From an uncultured Prevotellaceae bacterium (lineage in GTDB: Bacteria > Bacteroidota > Bacteroidia > Bacteroidales > Bacteroidaceae), in NCBI GenBank assembly GCA_900314985.1, contig OMXL01000011.1, positions 40,220-104,219 of the forward strand: a stretch of 64,000 nt of DNA, in the 5' to 3' direction. The notes below the pieces were generated by a model. It did no database searches. It had not been told where the DNA came from and was given only the letters and a program-made list of their open reading frames with translations. Each line of letters begins with the position of its first letter. Within the stretch, counting starts at the first letter, position 1. Of this stretch, positions 8,424 to 16,236 are shown piece after piece. The position numbers and the translations under genes are program-made.

Positions 8424-9402
8424 GTTCCACGAGCAGGGCCGTGGCGGCATGGGCTCTAAGGCTGCCCGCCATCGCGACAATGACTTCGCAGAGTATATCT
8501 ATCCTGCCACCATGCATAACACCTTATTATTCTTTACGCAGAAGGGTCGTTGCTACTGGCAGAAGTGCTACGAGATTCCTGAGGGCGACAAGAACTCGAA
8601 GGGTCGCGCCATCCAGAATATGCTGAACATTGAGCCAGACGATGCCATCAATGCCGTACTGCGCATCAAGAACTTCAACGACGAAGAGTTCCTGAAGTCA
8701 CACTACGTCGTATTCGCTACGAAGCAAGGTATCATCAAGAAGACTCGTCTGGATCAGTATCGTAACGTACGTGCCGCTGGTGTTCGCGCCATCAATATCA
8801 ACGAGGGCGACGAGGTAGTAGGCGTTCGTCTGACCAACGGTAACAACGAGCTGCTGCTGGCTAACCGCAACGGTCGTGCCGTCCGCTTCGACGAGAACGA
8901 CGTTCGTACCATGGGCCGCGTTTCTACCGGTGTAATCGGTATGCGTCTGGATGGTGGCGACGACGAGGTAGTAGGCATGGTATGCGTGAACGACCCCCAG
9001 ACAGAGACCATCATGGTTGTCAGCGAGAATGGCTACGGTAAGCGTTCGGAGGTCGAGGACTACCGCAAGACTGCCCGTGGTGCCAAGGGTGTGAAGACAC
9101 TCGCCATCACTGAGAAGACCGGTCGTCTGGTAGCTATCAAGGTTGTTACCGACGAGAACGACCTGATGATCATTAATAAGTCGGGCGTGCTGATTCGTCT
9201 GAAGGTGGCTGATGTACGCGTCATGGGTCGTGCTACCCAGGGCGTCCGTCTCATCAACCTCACCAAGAAGAACGATGCTATTGCCAGCGTCTGCAAGGTG
9301 ATGTCCAGTCAGGATGAAGATGTCGAAGAGGCTGAGGTGCTGAACGAAGAGCTCCCTGAGTCTGCTGACACTACAGAGATGATACAAACCAATGAAGAAT
9401 AA
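8335..9402 (+). CDS. gyrA: DNA gyrase subunit A, C-terminal beta-pinwheel part
   Basis: 355 residues covering the GyrA C-terminal DNA-wrapping domain. The GyrA box is QGRGGMG (34-40), and successive blade motifs (NRNGRAVRF, GYGKRSE, NKSGVLIRLKVADVRVMGRATQGVRL) give a complete beta-pinwheel and acidic tail. The ATG at 8335 lies 89 nt inside the upstream frame. It has purine-rich AGGAGG (8317-8322) and AAGGAG (8325-8330) ahead of it, although the same bases encode conserved QEVKEK codons. A stand-alone pinwheel could be made if the split is real. No separate promoter is visible. Confidence 0.9.
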   Translation: MATHVDFYPDDPVVITISHMGYIKRTHLDEFHEQGRGGMGSKAARHRDNDFAEYIYPATMHNTLLFFTQKGRCYWQKCYEIPEGDKNSKGRAIQNMLNIEPDDAINAVLRIKNFNDEEFLKSHYVVFATKQGIIKKTRLDQYRNVRAAGVRAININEGDEVVGVRLTNGNNELLLANRNGRAVRFDENDVRTMGRVSTGVIGMRLDGGDDEVVGMVCVNDPQTETIMVVSENGYGKRSEVEDYRKTARGAKGVKTLAITEKTGRLVAIKVVTDENDLMIINKSGVLIRLKVADVRVMGRATQGVRLINLTKKNDAIASVCKVMSSQDEDVEEAEVLNEELPESADTTEMIQTNEE

Positions 9403-9424
9403 ACGTTTAACCAAGAACAAAATT

Positions 9425-10645
9425 ATGAAAAAAATGATGATGATGGCAATGATGCTGGTAGCCAGTGCTACCGCCTTTGCCGGTGACAGCGATGCCCTCA
9501 AGGCAGTCATGAAGTCAAAGAACTATGCCGAGGCTGCTCAGCTTGTGAAGCAGAACATCGACCAGATGGCCGATGCTGCCGAGAAGGCCAAGGCTTACAA
9601 CTATCTGGTTGACCTGGCTATGAAGAAGGTTACCAAGGAGACGGCTACTATCGCTGAGAATCAGATTGGTATGCAGATGGGTCGTGCTGCTAACGAGATC
9701 GTTCCTTACGACACCTTAGGTCTGGCCGACGCTATCTGTGATGCTATCTGCAATGCCATCGAATGTAACAAATATGACCAGCAGCCCAACGCCAAGGGCA
9801 AGGTGGCTCCTAAGTTTGCCGAGAAGAATGCACAGCGCATTTGGGCTGTTCGCAGTCACTTGGTAAACATCGGTCAGGACCAGGCTTCTGCCGGCAACAA
9901 GACCGCTGCCCTGAAGTATTGGGGTTCTTTCGTTGACGCTGGTACTGATCCTCTCTTCGATGCTCAGAACCACGAGACTGAGAAGGAGTATTTCGGACAG
10001 GTTGCCCTGTTCTCTGGTCGCTATGCTTACGAGGCCAAGGATTTTGACCGTGGTGATCGTTACATCGCCATTGCCAGAAAGGATGCCAGTCAGGAGAAGG
10101 ACGCTCTGGCCACCCTGCTGTACTACACCCGTACAGGTCTGACCAACCATGCTGACTCTGTAGCTGCTACCAACCGTCTGAGAAAGCTCTACGAGGCAGA
10201 GCCCGAGAACGACGCTATCCTCGATGCACTGTTCAGCATGCTCGATGGTGCTAAGGACAGAGCTGCCCAGACTGCACTGCTCGACAGCCACCTGGCTAAG
10301 TTCCCCAACTCATTTGCCGGTCTGGCCAACAAGGGTTTGATGGCTATGGCAGAGAACAATGCTGAGCAGGGTGCTGAGTGGTTGCGCAAGGCCGCTGCTG
10401 CCAAGCCCGACAATGCTGTCATCTTCACCTATTTAGGAATATGCCTCAGTTCACTGGCAGCAACTACTGAAGACACAACAAAGAGCAAAGATTTCTACAA
10501 GCAGGCTATCGACGCCTTTGACAAGGCCAAGGAACTCGATCCTGACAAACAGATGGCCAACTGGGGCTACAATCGCTATCAGGCCTACTATGGACTCTAT
10601 GGTGAGGACGACCCCCGCACAAAGGCTGCCGAGGCAGACAGATAA
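9425..10645 (+). CDS. secreted TPR-repeat protein
   Basis: 406 residues from the ATG at 9425, which precedes a Met-rich signal peptide (KKMMMMAMMLVASATAFA). The mature chain is almost all alpha-helical, with tetratricopeptide-like units such as LANKGLMAMAENNAEQGAEWLRKA and the proline-containing PDNAVIFTYLGIC. Periplasmic location and a scaffold role are inferred. It starts 22 nt after gyrA's stop, so it is probably in the gyrA operon, and a clear terminator follows. A similar TPR protein is encoded at 22352. Confidence 0.8.
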   Translation: MKKMMMMAMMLVASATAFAGDSDALKAVMKSKNYAEAAQLVKQNIDQMADAAEKAKAYNYLVDLAMKKVTKETATIAENQIGMQMGRAANEIVPYDTLGLADAICDAICNAIECNKYDQQPNAKGKVAPKFAEKNAQRIWAVRSHLVNIGQDQASAGNKTAALKYWGSFVDAGTDPLFDAQNHETEKEYFGQVALFSGRYAYEAKDFDRGDRYIAIARKDASQEKDALATLLYYTRTGLTNHADSVAATNRLRKLYEAEPENDAILDALFSMLDGAKDRAAQTALLDSHLAKFPNSFAGLANKGLMAMAENNAEQGAEWLRKAAAAKPDNAVIFTYLGICLSSLAATTEDTTKSKDFYKQAIDAFDKAKELDPDKQMANWGYNRYQAYYGLYGEDDPRTKAAEADR

Positions 10646-10670
10646 TAGTTTATCGTTTAGGTTAAAATAA

Positions 10671-10705
10671 AGACTCAGAGGGACTGCACCCTCTGGGTCT
10701 TTTTC
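10671..10705 (+). terminator. rho-independent terminator
   Basis: GACTCAGAGGG and CCCTCTGGGTC form a stem around ACTGCA, followed by TTTTTCTT. It closes the gyrA-TPR transcript. Confidence 0.85.
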
Positions 10706-11398
10706 TTCTGTCTACATACAGCTGGCTAATATTGGGCAAGAAAGCATAGCATTACCATCTGCATATTTATAGATTTTTCATAACGAAAAGTAGCAAAAAT
10801 GTGTTTAAGACTGTCAGACTGACAAAACGCCGATGCACAGGGCATTTGCAGTCTATTGACAGTCTTTTAGAGATTGACAAGACTGACAACATTTGCTCTA
10901 GATAATAGCTGTATTTTTGCGAATATCAGCTGTATCTATGCGAATATCAGCTGTATAAACGAAAAATTCTCTAGAGAATTTCTACCGTATACAACTAATA
11001 CGCGGACAATTCTCTAGAGAATTCATAGAATTTTCTAGACAATTATTCTATTAGAATTTGAGGTCGATAGGCTGTCAGTCTCCTGTCAGTCTTGACAGTC
11101 TTTAAAAAGACTGCAAACACCCTGCACATCGAGCTTTTGTCAGTCTGTCAGTCTCTATCACAAAATTTTTAGGTTTTCAAAAAAACCGCATAAACATCCA
11201 AGAACTTGCTAAACTTTTCGTAGCTCACGGGACTCACGTGAATGTGACAGCATTTTTCTAGATAAATCTTTTTGAATATATCACGTACCTGGTACCTGAC
11301 ACATGTCACGTACCTGGTACTGACACACTTGACAGTACTGTCACTGAAGATATTTCAAAAATATATCGGTGATTTCTTCTTTGTTTCAATAATTATCA
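10706..11398. repeat. repeat-rich intergenic block
   Basis: About 690 bp with no plausible gene. Imperfect inverted repeats of about 75 nt lie at 10808-10889 and 11083-11154 (shared AGACTG, GACAAAA, CGATG, CAGGG, TTTGCAGTCT, TTGACAAGACTGACA blocks). Between them are three AGCTGTAT units with a 21-nt period (10907, 10928, 10949) and two near-perfect palindromes centred on TTCTCTAGAGAA (10964-10981, 11008-11023). A 15-nt direct repeat TCACGTACCTGGTAC occurs at 11281 and 11306. The block CCGTATACARCTAATACGCG (10985-11004) recurs at 63510-63529. Confidence 0.85.
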
Positions 11399-11399
11399 C

Positions 11400-11407
11400 T
11401 ATCTTTG
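11400..11407 (+). promoter_or_regulatory. Bacteroidetes promoter -7 box for leader RNA
   Basis: TATCTTTG, with a TTTG about 17 nt upstream at 11380-11383. It starts the structured leader and probably the whole defence operon. Confidence 0.65.
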
Positions 11408-11412
11408 CATTC

Positions 11413-11755
11413 AAGTACTGCCGACATGTCGTAAACGGCAAAGCTACAGCTTAGTCCCTGAGTGCAGGGTGGCGGTATGATTTTAGTTGGTAAATAATAG
11501 CATCAGCTATTTATTCAGAGCATCCTGAAACCTCGGAAATTTCAAAGATGTAACGCTTGAATAAGTCAGCCGATGCCCGTGCGTTTAGCGCGGGCATGAC
11601 TTATATCTTAGCGTTACAGGTACATCCGAGGACCACAGGATGCAAGAGAAGAGCCATGAACGCGCTTCTTTTGTGTCCTGAGGTCTCTTAGTGTTTACCT
11701 GTAAGCAAGCCTGAAGATATAGTCTGATTGCCCTAAAACAATCGTGCGGTAACAG
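11413..11755 (+). ncRNA. long structured leader RNA of the defence operon
   Basis: About 340 nt between a promoter and the helicase start codon, with dense base-pairing potential. SL1 is GCCG/CGGC (11420/11436). SL2 is CCCTG-AGTG-CAGGG (11456-11469). SL3 is AT-rich (about 11491-11515). A 124-nt nested hairpin spans 11520-11643: GCATCCTG/CAGGATGC, CCTCGGA/TCCGAGG, TGTAACGCT/AGCGTTACA, ATAAGTC/GACTTAT and ATGCCCGTGC/GCGCGGGCAT with loop GTTTA. A 3' part pairs ACCTGT (11698-11703) with ACAGGT overlapping the GTG start (11752-11757). No known RNA family was recognised. It could be a cis-regulator or a trans-acting RNA used by the system. Confidence 0.7.
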
Positions 11756-14700
11756 GTGGAACTGATTAACAATATCAATAAGACGCTGCGCGACGACCTT
11801 ACAGCGCAGATACAGTCTGGAAGTCGCCTTTCTATAGCGGCCTCCTGCTTCTCTATTTATGCCTTTCAAGAACTAAAAGAAGCATTAAAGGACATCAAGG
11901 AACTGCGTTTTATCTTCACCTCTCCCACCTTTACCACAGAGAAAACACCTAAGCAACAGCGTGAATTCTATATTCCTCGCTTGGATCGTGAACGTACATT
12001 ATATGGTTCTGAGTTTGAGGTAAAACTTCGCAACGAACTGACTCAGAAAGCTATTGCTCGTGAATGTGCAGAGTGGATTCGTGAGAAAGTCTGCTTCAAG
12101 TCTAACAAGACTAATGAGCAGATGATGGGCTTTATCAATCTTGATGATATCAGCTATTCACCTATTAATGGTTTTACCACTGTTGACCTTGGGTGTGAAC
12201 GAGGCAACAATGCCTATACGATGATTCAGAAGTCTGAAGCGCCATTCTCCCAGGCCTACATTGAATTATTCAATCAGCTATGGAATGATAACAGTCGCTT
12301 GCAAGTTGTGACTGACGAAGTTATTGATAGCATCAGCAATGCCTATAAGGAGAATGCACCTGACTTCCTCTATTTCGTAGCACTCTACAATATTTTCAAT
12401 GAGTTCTTGGAGGACATCAGCGAGGACGAACTGCCCAACGAAGCTACAGGCTTTAAGAACTCGGCCATTTGGAATAAACTCTATAATTTCCAACGTGATG
12501 CTGCCTTAGCTGTCATCAACAAGTTGGAAAAATATAATGGGTGCATACTTGCTGATAGCGTAGGTTTAGGTAAGACATTCTCAGCCCTTGCTGTCATCAA
12601 GTATTTCGAGAGTCGCAATAGAACTGTGTTGGTGCTCTGTCCCAAGAAACTCTATGAGAACTGGAATACCTATCGACAGAACTATGTCAATAACCCATTG
12701 GCAAAAGACCGTCTGAACTACGACATCCTTTATCACACAGACCTCAGTAGAGAACACGGATATAGTAATGACCTTGACTTAGACCGAGTGAACTGGGGTA
12801 ACTATGACCTCGTGGTGATTGACGAGAGTCACAACTTCCGTAATGGTGGCAAGGTTTCAACAGACGAGAATGGTGAGAACCCCAAGGAGAATCGCTATCT
12901 TCGACTGATGAATAAAGTCATCAAAGCTGGTGTCAAGACAAAAGTACTGATGCTTTCTGCAACCCCCGTCAACAATCGTTTTGGTGACTTGAAGAACCAG
13001 TTGCAGTTGGCATACGAGGGTAAGGCCAAAGCTTTCGATGAACTGCTTCCTACCAACAAAGGCATTGATGATATCTTCCGTCAGGCACAGGCCGCCTATA
13101 ATCTATGGGCTAACTTCGCACCAGAGGAACGCACCACAGAGCGATTGCTGCGAATGCTCGATTTCGATTTCTTCAAGCTGCTCGATGCTGTTACCATTGC
13201 CCGTAGTCGCAAACATATTCAGCAATACTACGACACATCGGATATTGGCACTTTCCCTGAGCGATTGAAACCCATCTCTCGTCAGCCTCATTTGACAGAC
13301 CTTGATACAGCTATCAACTACAACGAGATATTTGAGCAGTTGCAAATGCTTCGTCTGGCCATCTACGCACCTTCTGCATTTATCCTGCCCAGTCAGCTTT
13401 ATAAATATAAAGAAGAGGAGAGTACCACAGGCCATCGCCTGAGCATTGAAGAACGCGAACAGGGTATTCAGCGACTGATGAACATCCAGTTGCTGAAGCG
13501 CTTGGAGTCTTCTGTCAACTCGTTCCGTCTGACATTGAGTCGTATTCGCGACTATATGCAGGAGACGCTCAATGCTATTGCACGATTCCAGAATGGCGAG
13601 CGTCGTATCTCTGTAGATGATTACGAGAGTGCTGATGTGGATGAAGACGAGCAGGACTTCACCATTGGTAAGAAGAAAAATCGTATTCTCCTGGAAGATA
13701 TGGACTACATATCTTGGCAACAGGAAATCAAAGGTGACTTGGAAATCATTCGCCTCTTGCTTACCATGTTGGAAAGCATCACACCTGAGCATGACTCAAA
13801 ATTGCAGCAACTTGTTGCAGATTTGCAGCATAAGATTACTCATCCTATTAACGGAAATAATAAGAAGGTTCTCATTTTTACAGCCTTCTCCGATACTGCC
13901 CTTTATCTTTACGATTGCTTGGCAGATAAAATTAAGAGCAAGTACGGACTGAATGTCGCATTGGTTACTGGTGATGTAGAAGCTCGTAGCACTATGAAAC
14001 TGAAAGAAAAGCTTGACTTCAACAAAGTGCTTACACTCTTCTCGCCTATATCCAAAGAGCGTGAAGCCATCTATCCCCATTTGCATGAAGATATTGATGT
14101 GCTCATTGCCACAGATTGTATTTCTGAAGGTCAGAACTTGCAAGACTGCGACTATCTGATTAACTATGATATCCACTGGAACCCCGTTCGCATCATCCAG
14201 CGCTTTGGACGAATAGACCGTATAGGCTCTCTTAATGCGCAAATCCAGTTGGTCAACTACTGGCCTGATATGACCCTTGATGAATATATCAACCTGAAAG
14301 GACGTGTCGAGGCTCGTATGAAGGTGACGGTTATGACTGCTACGGGTGATGATAATATCCTTTCTCCAGAAGAGAAAGATGATTTGGAGTATCGTCGCCA
14401 GCAACTCAAACGCTTGCAAGAAGATGTTGTAGATCTGGAGGAAATGAATAGTGGTGTCAGCATCATGGACCTGGGCCTGAATGAATTCCGTCTAGATTTG
14501 CTGGAATATATGAATAGCAATCATGATGTAGAGCATACTCCTTTCGGACTTCATGCTGTTGTGCCAGCCTCATCGCAAGCACCAGCAGGAACAGTCTTTG
14601 TGCTGAAGAATCGTACGGCAGGTGTGAATATCGACCATAAGAATCAGTTGCATCCCTTCTATATGGTCTACATCTCTGATGAAGGTGATGTGGTGGTTGA

Positions 14701-14983
14701 CCATTTGCATCCTAAAGATCTATTGGATAAGATGCGCTTGCTTTGCAAGCCAATGACCAAGCCAGATGTCAAGCTATGCGCCCAGTTCAACAAGGAAACG
14801 CGCGATGGCTTGCGTATGGGCAAATACTCTGACTTGCTCAGTAAGGCTATCAACTCTATCATCTCCGTCAAGGAGCAATCAAGCATTGACAGTTTCTTGG
14901 AGGGTTATGCTGGTGAACTCTTCGAAGAGCATTATGTGGGCCTTGATGATTTTGAACTCATCTGTTTCTTAGTAATCAAATAG
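11756..14983 (+). CDS. PLD-like/SNF2-type helicase of a defence operon
   Basis: 1075 residues. The N-terminal about 160 residues resemble the phospholipase-D-like module that precedes many restriction-linked helicases (SIAASCFSIYAF, FIFTSPTF). Then comes an SF2/SNF2 motor: Walker A ADSVGLGKT (about 265), motif II DESHNF (about 355), SATPVNNR, and C-lobe motifs ATDCISEGQNLQ and QRFGRIDRIGS. The GTG start at 11756 fits the alignment of the family N-terminus and is partly sequestered in leader RNA pairing. Likely role: ATP-dependent translocation on invading DNA. The next gene begins 3 nt later. Confidence 0.85.
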   Translation: MELINNINKTLRDDLTAQIQSGSRLSIAASCFSIYAFQELKEALKDIKELRFIFTSPTFTTEKTPKQQREFYIPRLDRERTLYGSEFEVKLRNELTQKAIARECAEWIREKVCFKSNKTNEQMMGFINLDDISYSPINGFTTVDLGCERGNNAYTMIQKSEAPFSQAYIELFNQLWNDNSRLQVVTDEVIDSISNAYKENAPDFLYFVALYNIFNEFLEDISEDELPNEATGFKNSAIWNKLYNFQRDAALAVINKLEKYNGCILADSVGLGKTFSALAVIKYFESRNRTVLVLCPKKLYENWNTYRQNYVNNPLAKDRLNYDILYHTDLSREHGYSNDLDLDRVNWGNYDLVVIDESHNFRNGGKVSTDENGENPKENRYLRLMNKVIKAGVKTKVLMLSATPVNNRFGDLKNQLQLAYEGKAKAFDELLPTNKGIDDIFRQAQAAYNLWANFAPEERTTERLLRMLDFDFFKLLDAVTIARSRKHIQQYYDTSDIGTFPERLKPISRQPHLTDLDTAINYNEIFEQLQMLRLAIYAPSAFILPSQLYKYKEEESTTGHRLSIEEREQGIQRLMNIQLLKRLESSVNSFRLTLSRIRDYMQETLNAIARFQNGERRISVDDYESADVDEDEQDFTIGKKKNRILLEDMDYISWQQEIKGDLEIIRLLLTMLESITPEHDSKLQQLVADLQHKITHPINGNNKKVLIFTAFSDTALYLYDCLADKIKSKYGLNVALVTGDVEARSTMKLKEKLDFNKVLTLFSPISKEREAIYPHLHEDIDVLIATDCISEGQNLQDCDYLINYDIHWNPVRIIQRFGRIDRIGSLNAQIQLVNYWPDMTLDEYINLKGRVEARMKVTVMTATGDDNILSPEEKDDLEYRRQQLKRLQEDVVDLEEMNSGVSIMDLGLNEFRLDLLEYMNSNHDVEHTPFGLHAVVPASSQAPAGTVFVLKNRTAGVNIDHKNQLHPFYMVYISDEGDVVVDHLHPKDLLDKMRLLCKPMTKPDVKLCAQFNKETRDGLRMGKYSDLLSKAINSIISVKEQSSIDSFLEGYAGELFEEHYVGLDDFELICFLVIK

Positions 14984-14986
14984 CCT

Positions 14987-15586
14987 ATGTACGGATTGCC
15001 AGCATCTTCCCTTGTTAATAGGCCGCTATACAAAAAGGCTGTCTTTGAGAAGTTTAATCTCAAAGCAGCAGAGCGTGACCGTTTTGATGCAGATGTCAGT
15101 CGCATGGCTATCGTAGCCTACCTTTCTCCAGCAAAGATTCCTGCTCTACACCCAGGGCAAGAGGTGAAGGAGTTTTATGTGTTGCAAGTACAACTAAAGC
15201 AAAGGGATTATGATACGAAGAATATCCTTCTGCTCCAGAAACTCATACCCCAGAAGATTGTCTTCGCTTTAGAATATGACGAGGACGTACAGTTCTGTAT
15301 CTTCCACACACGATTGCAACAATCAGAATGGAAACATGCTTCTGATGCAGAGATTCCTTTGAAAGGCCTAACCTTCGATGATGTCTGGAACAATATTGTC
15401 GCAGAGATAGGTAGTCTAGATAATGATGCAGAGGAAACACTTGAACAGCAAATCATCAATCGAGAGGAGCGTGAGAAATTGCTTCATCAAATCGAAGTTC
15501 TCGAAAAGCGTTGCAGAACAGAGAAACAGACTCGCAAGAAATATGAGTTGCACCAACAACTGCTTAAATTAAAGGAACAATTATGA
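14987..15586 (+). CDS. DUF4391 family protein
   Basis: 199 residues matching the DUF4391 pattern: an alpha/beta N-terminal part (NLKAAERDRFDADVSRM, then EVKEFYVLQVQLKQRDYD) and a Lys/Glu-rich coiled-coil C-terminus (about 140-199). DUF4391 genes usually sit between an SNF2 helicase and a Type III methyltransferase in restriction-like loci, as here. The biochemical function is unknown to me; a bridging or specificity role is inference. Its stop overlaps the next start (ATGA). Confidence 0.8.
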   Translation: MYGLPASSLVNRPLYKKAVFEKFNLKAAERDRFDADVSRMAIVAYLSPAKIPALHPGQEVKEFYVLQVQLKQRDYDTKNILLLQKLIPQKIVFALEYDEDVQFCIFHTRLQQSEWKHASDAEIPLKGLTFDDVWNNIVAEIGSLDNDAEETLEQQIINREEREKLLHQIEVLEKRCRTEKQTRKKYELHQQLLKLKEQL

Positions 15587-16233
15587 TAACGAACCCCAAA
15601 TTTTATGCAATATTAGACGATAGGGATGAAATGCAAAATAGACTGACTTTCTTTAGTCTATTTGTTTTGGTCGTAGAAAACTTCATTTCCATATGGAAAG
15701 ATGCAATATTCATTTTATATGTAAATTGCAAGGAAGCGATTGACAACGATTCACAGACCTTTATTTGCGAAGAAAGATTTCATAGAATTGACAAAAACTA
15801 TAGGGAGTTACATAAAAATATATTTGAAATCTATGAGCAAGAAGTATTCAATATTGGTCTAGATGATTGCAAGAAGAGGGAAAAGGCTAAAAAGCTATTC
15901 ATTTGGATGACTAAATATGGATTTATTGACGATAAGGATAAAAAGGTTCTTAATAATGCATATCAGAAAAGAACAGATTATGCTCATGAAACAGATAAAT
16001 GCTTAATACAAGAAATATCCTTCGATGAAAAGAAACTTCTAAAAGATTTCATAGCTGTTGCAGAAAAAGCATCTCAGAATATGGTCCGCAAAGTAATATT
16101 ACCATCCAGAGAATATAGTAAAAGAGTTGAATTTGTTGACGAGAACGGAAATCCAATTTCTCCTGCGGAATGTACTTTCCCAACAGGCAGTACGATTTTT
16201 TATCAATTAGTAACATCGATTTTAGAGAAATAA
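15583..16233 (+). CDS. HEPN-like protein inside the R-M operon
   Basis: 216 residues, mainly alpha-helical, lacking close resemblance to named families. It carries RTDYAH (Arg130-His135), an R-x4-H motif in the HEPN ribonuclease style, at the start of a helix after a Lys-rich segment. The gene is visibly richer in A+T than its neighbours, suggesting separate acquisition. It is tightly embedded: 4-nt overlap with DUF4391 and 3 nt before mod. A toxin/RNase or abortive-infection effector is possible. The alternative is a non-catalytic partner protein. The C-terminal part (FVDENGNPISPAE) looks beta-rich. Confidence 0.65.
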   Translation: MITNPKFYAILDDRDEMQNRLTFFSLFVLVVENFISIWKDAIFILYVNCKEAIDNDSQTFICEERFHRIDKNYRELHKNIFEIYEQEVFNIGLDDCKKREKAKKLFIWMTKYGFIDDKDKKVLNNAYQKRTDYAHETDKCLIQEISFDEKKLLKDFIAVAEKASQNMVRKVILPSREYSKRVEFVDENGNPISPAECTFPTGSTIFYQLVTSILEK

Positions 16234-16236
16234 CAT

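Noticed and set aside
11713-11725. Group I intron-like GAAGATATAGTC in the leader RNA
   Set aside because: No matching upstream GACTA strand or P/Q elements were found, so a group I intron is not supported.
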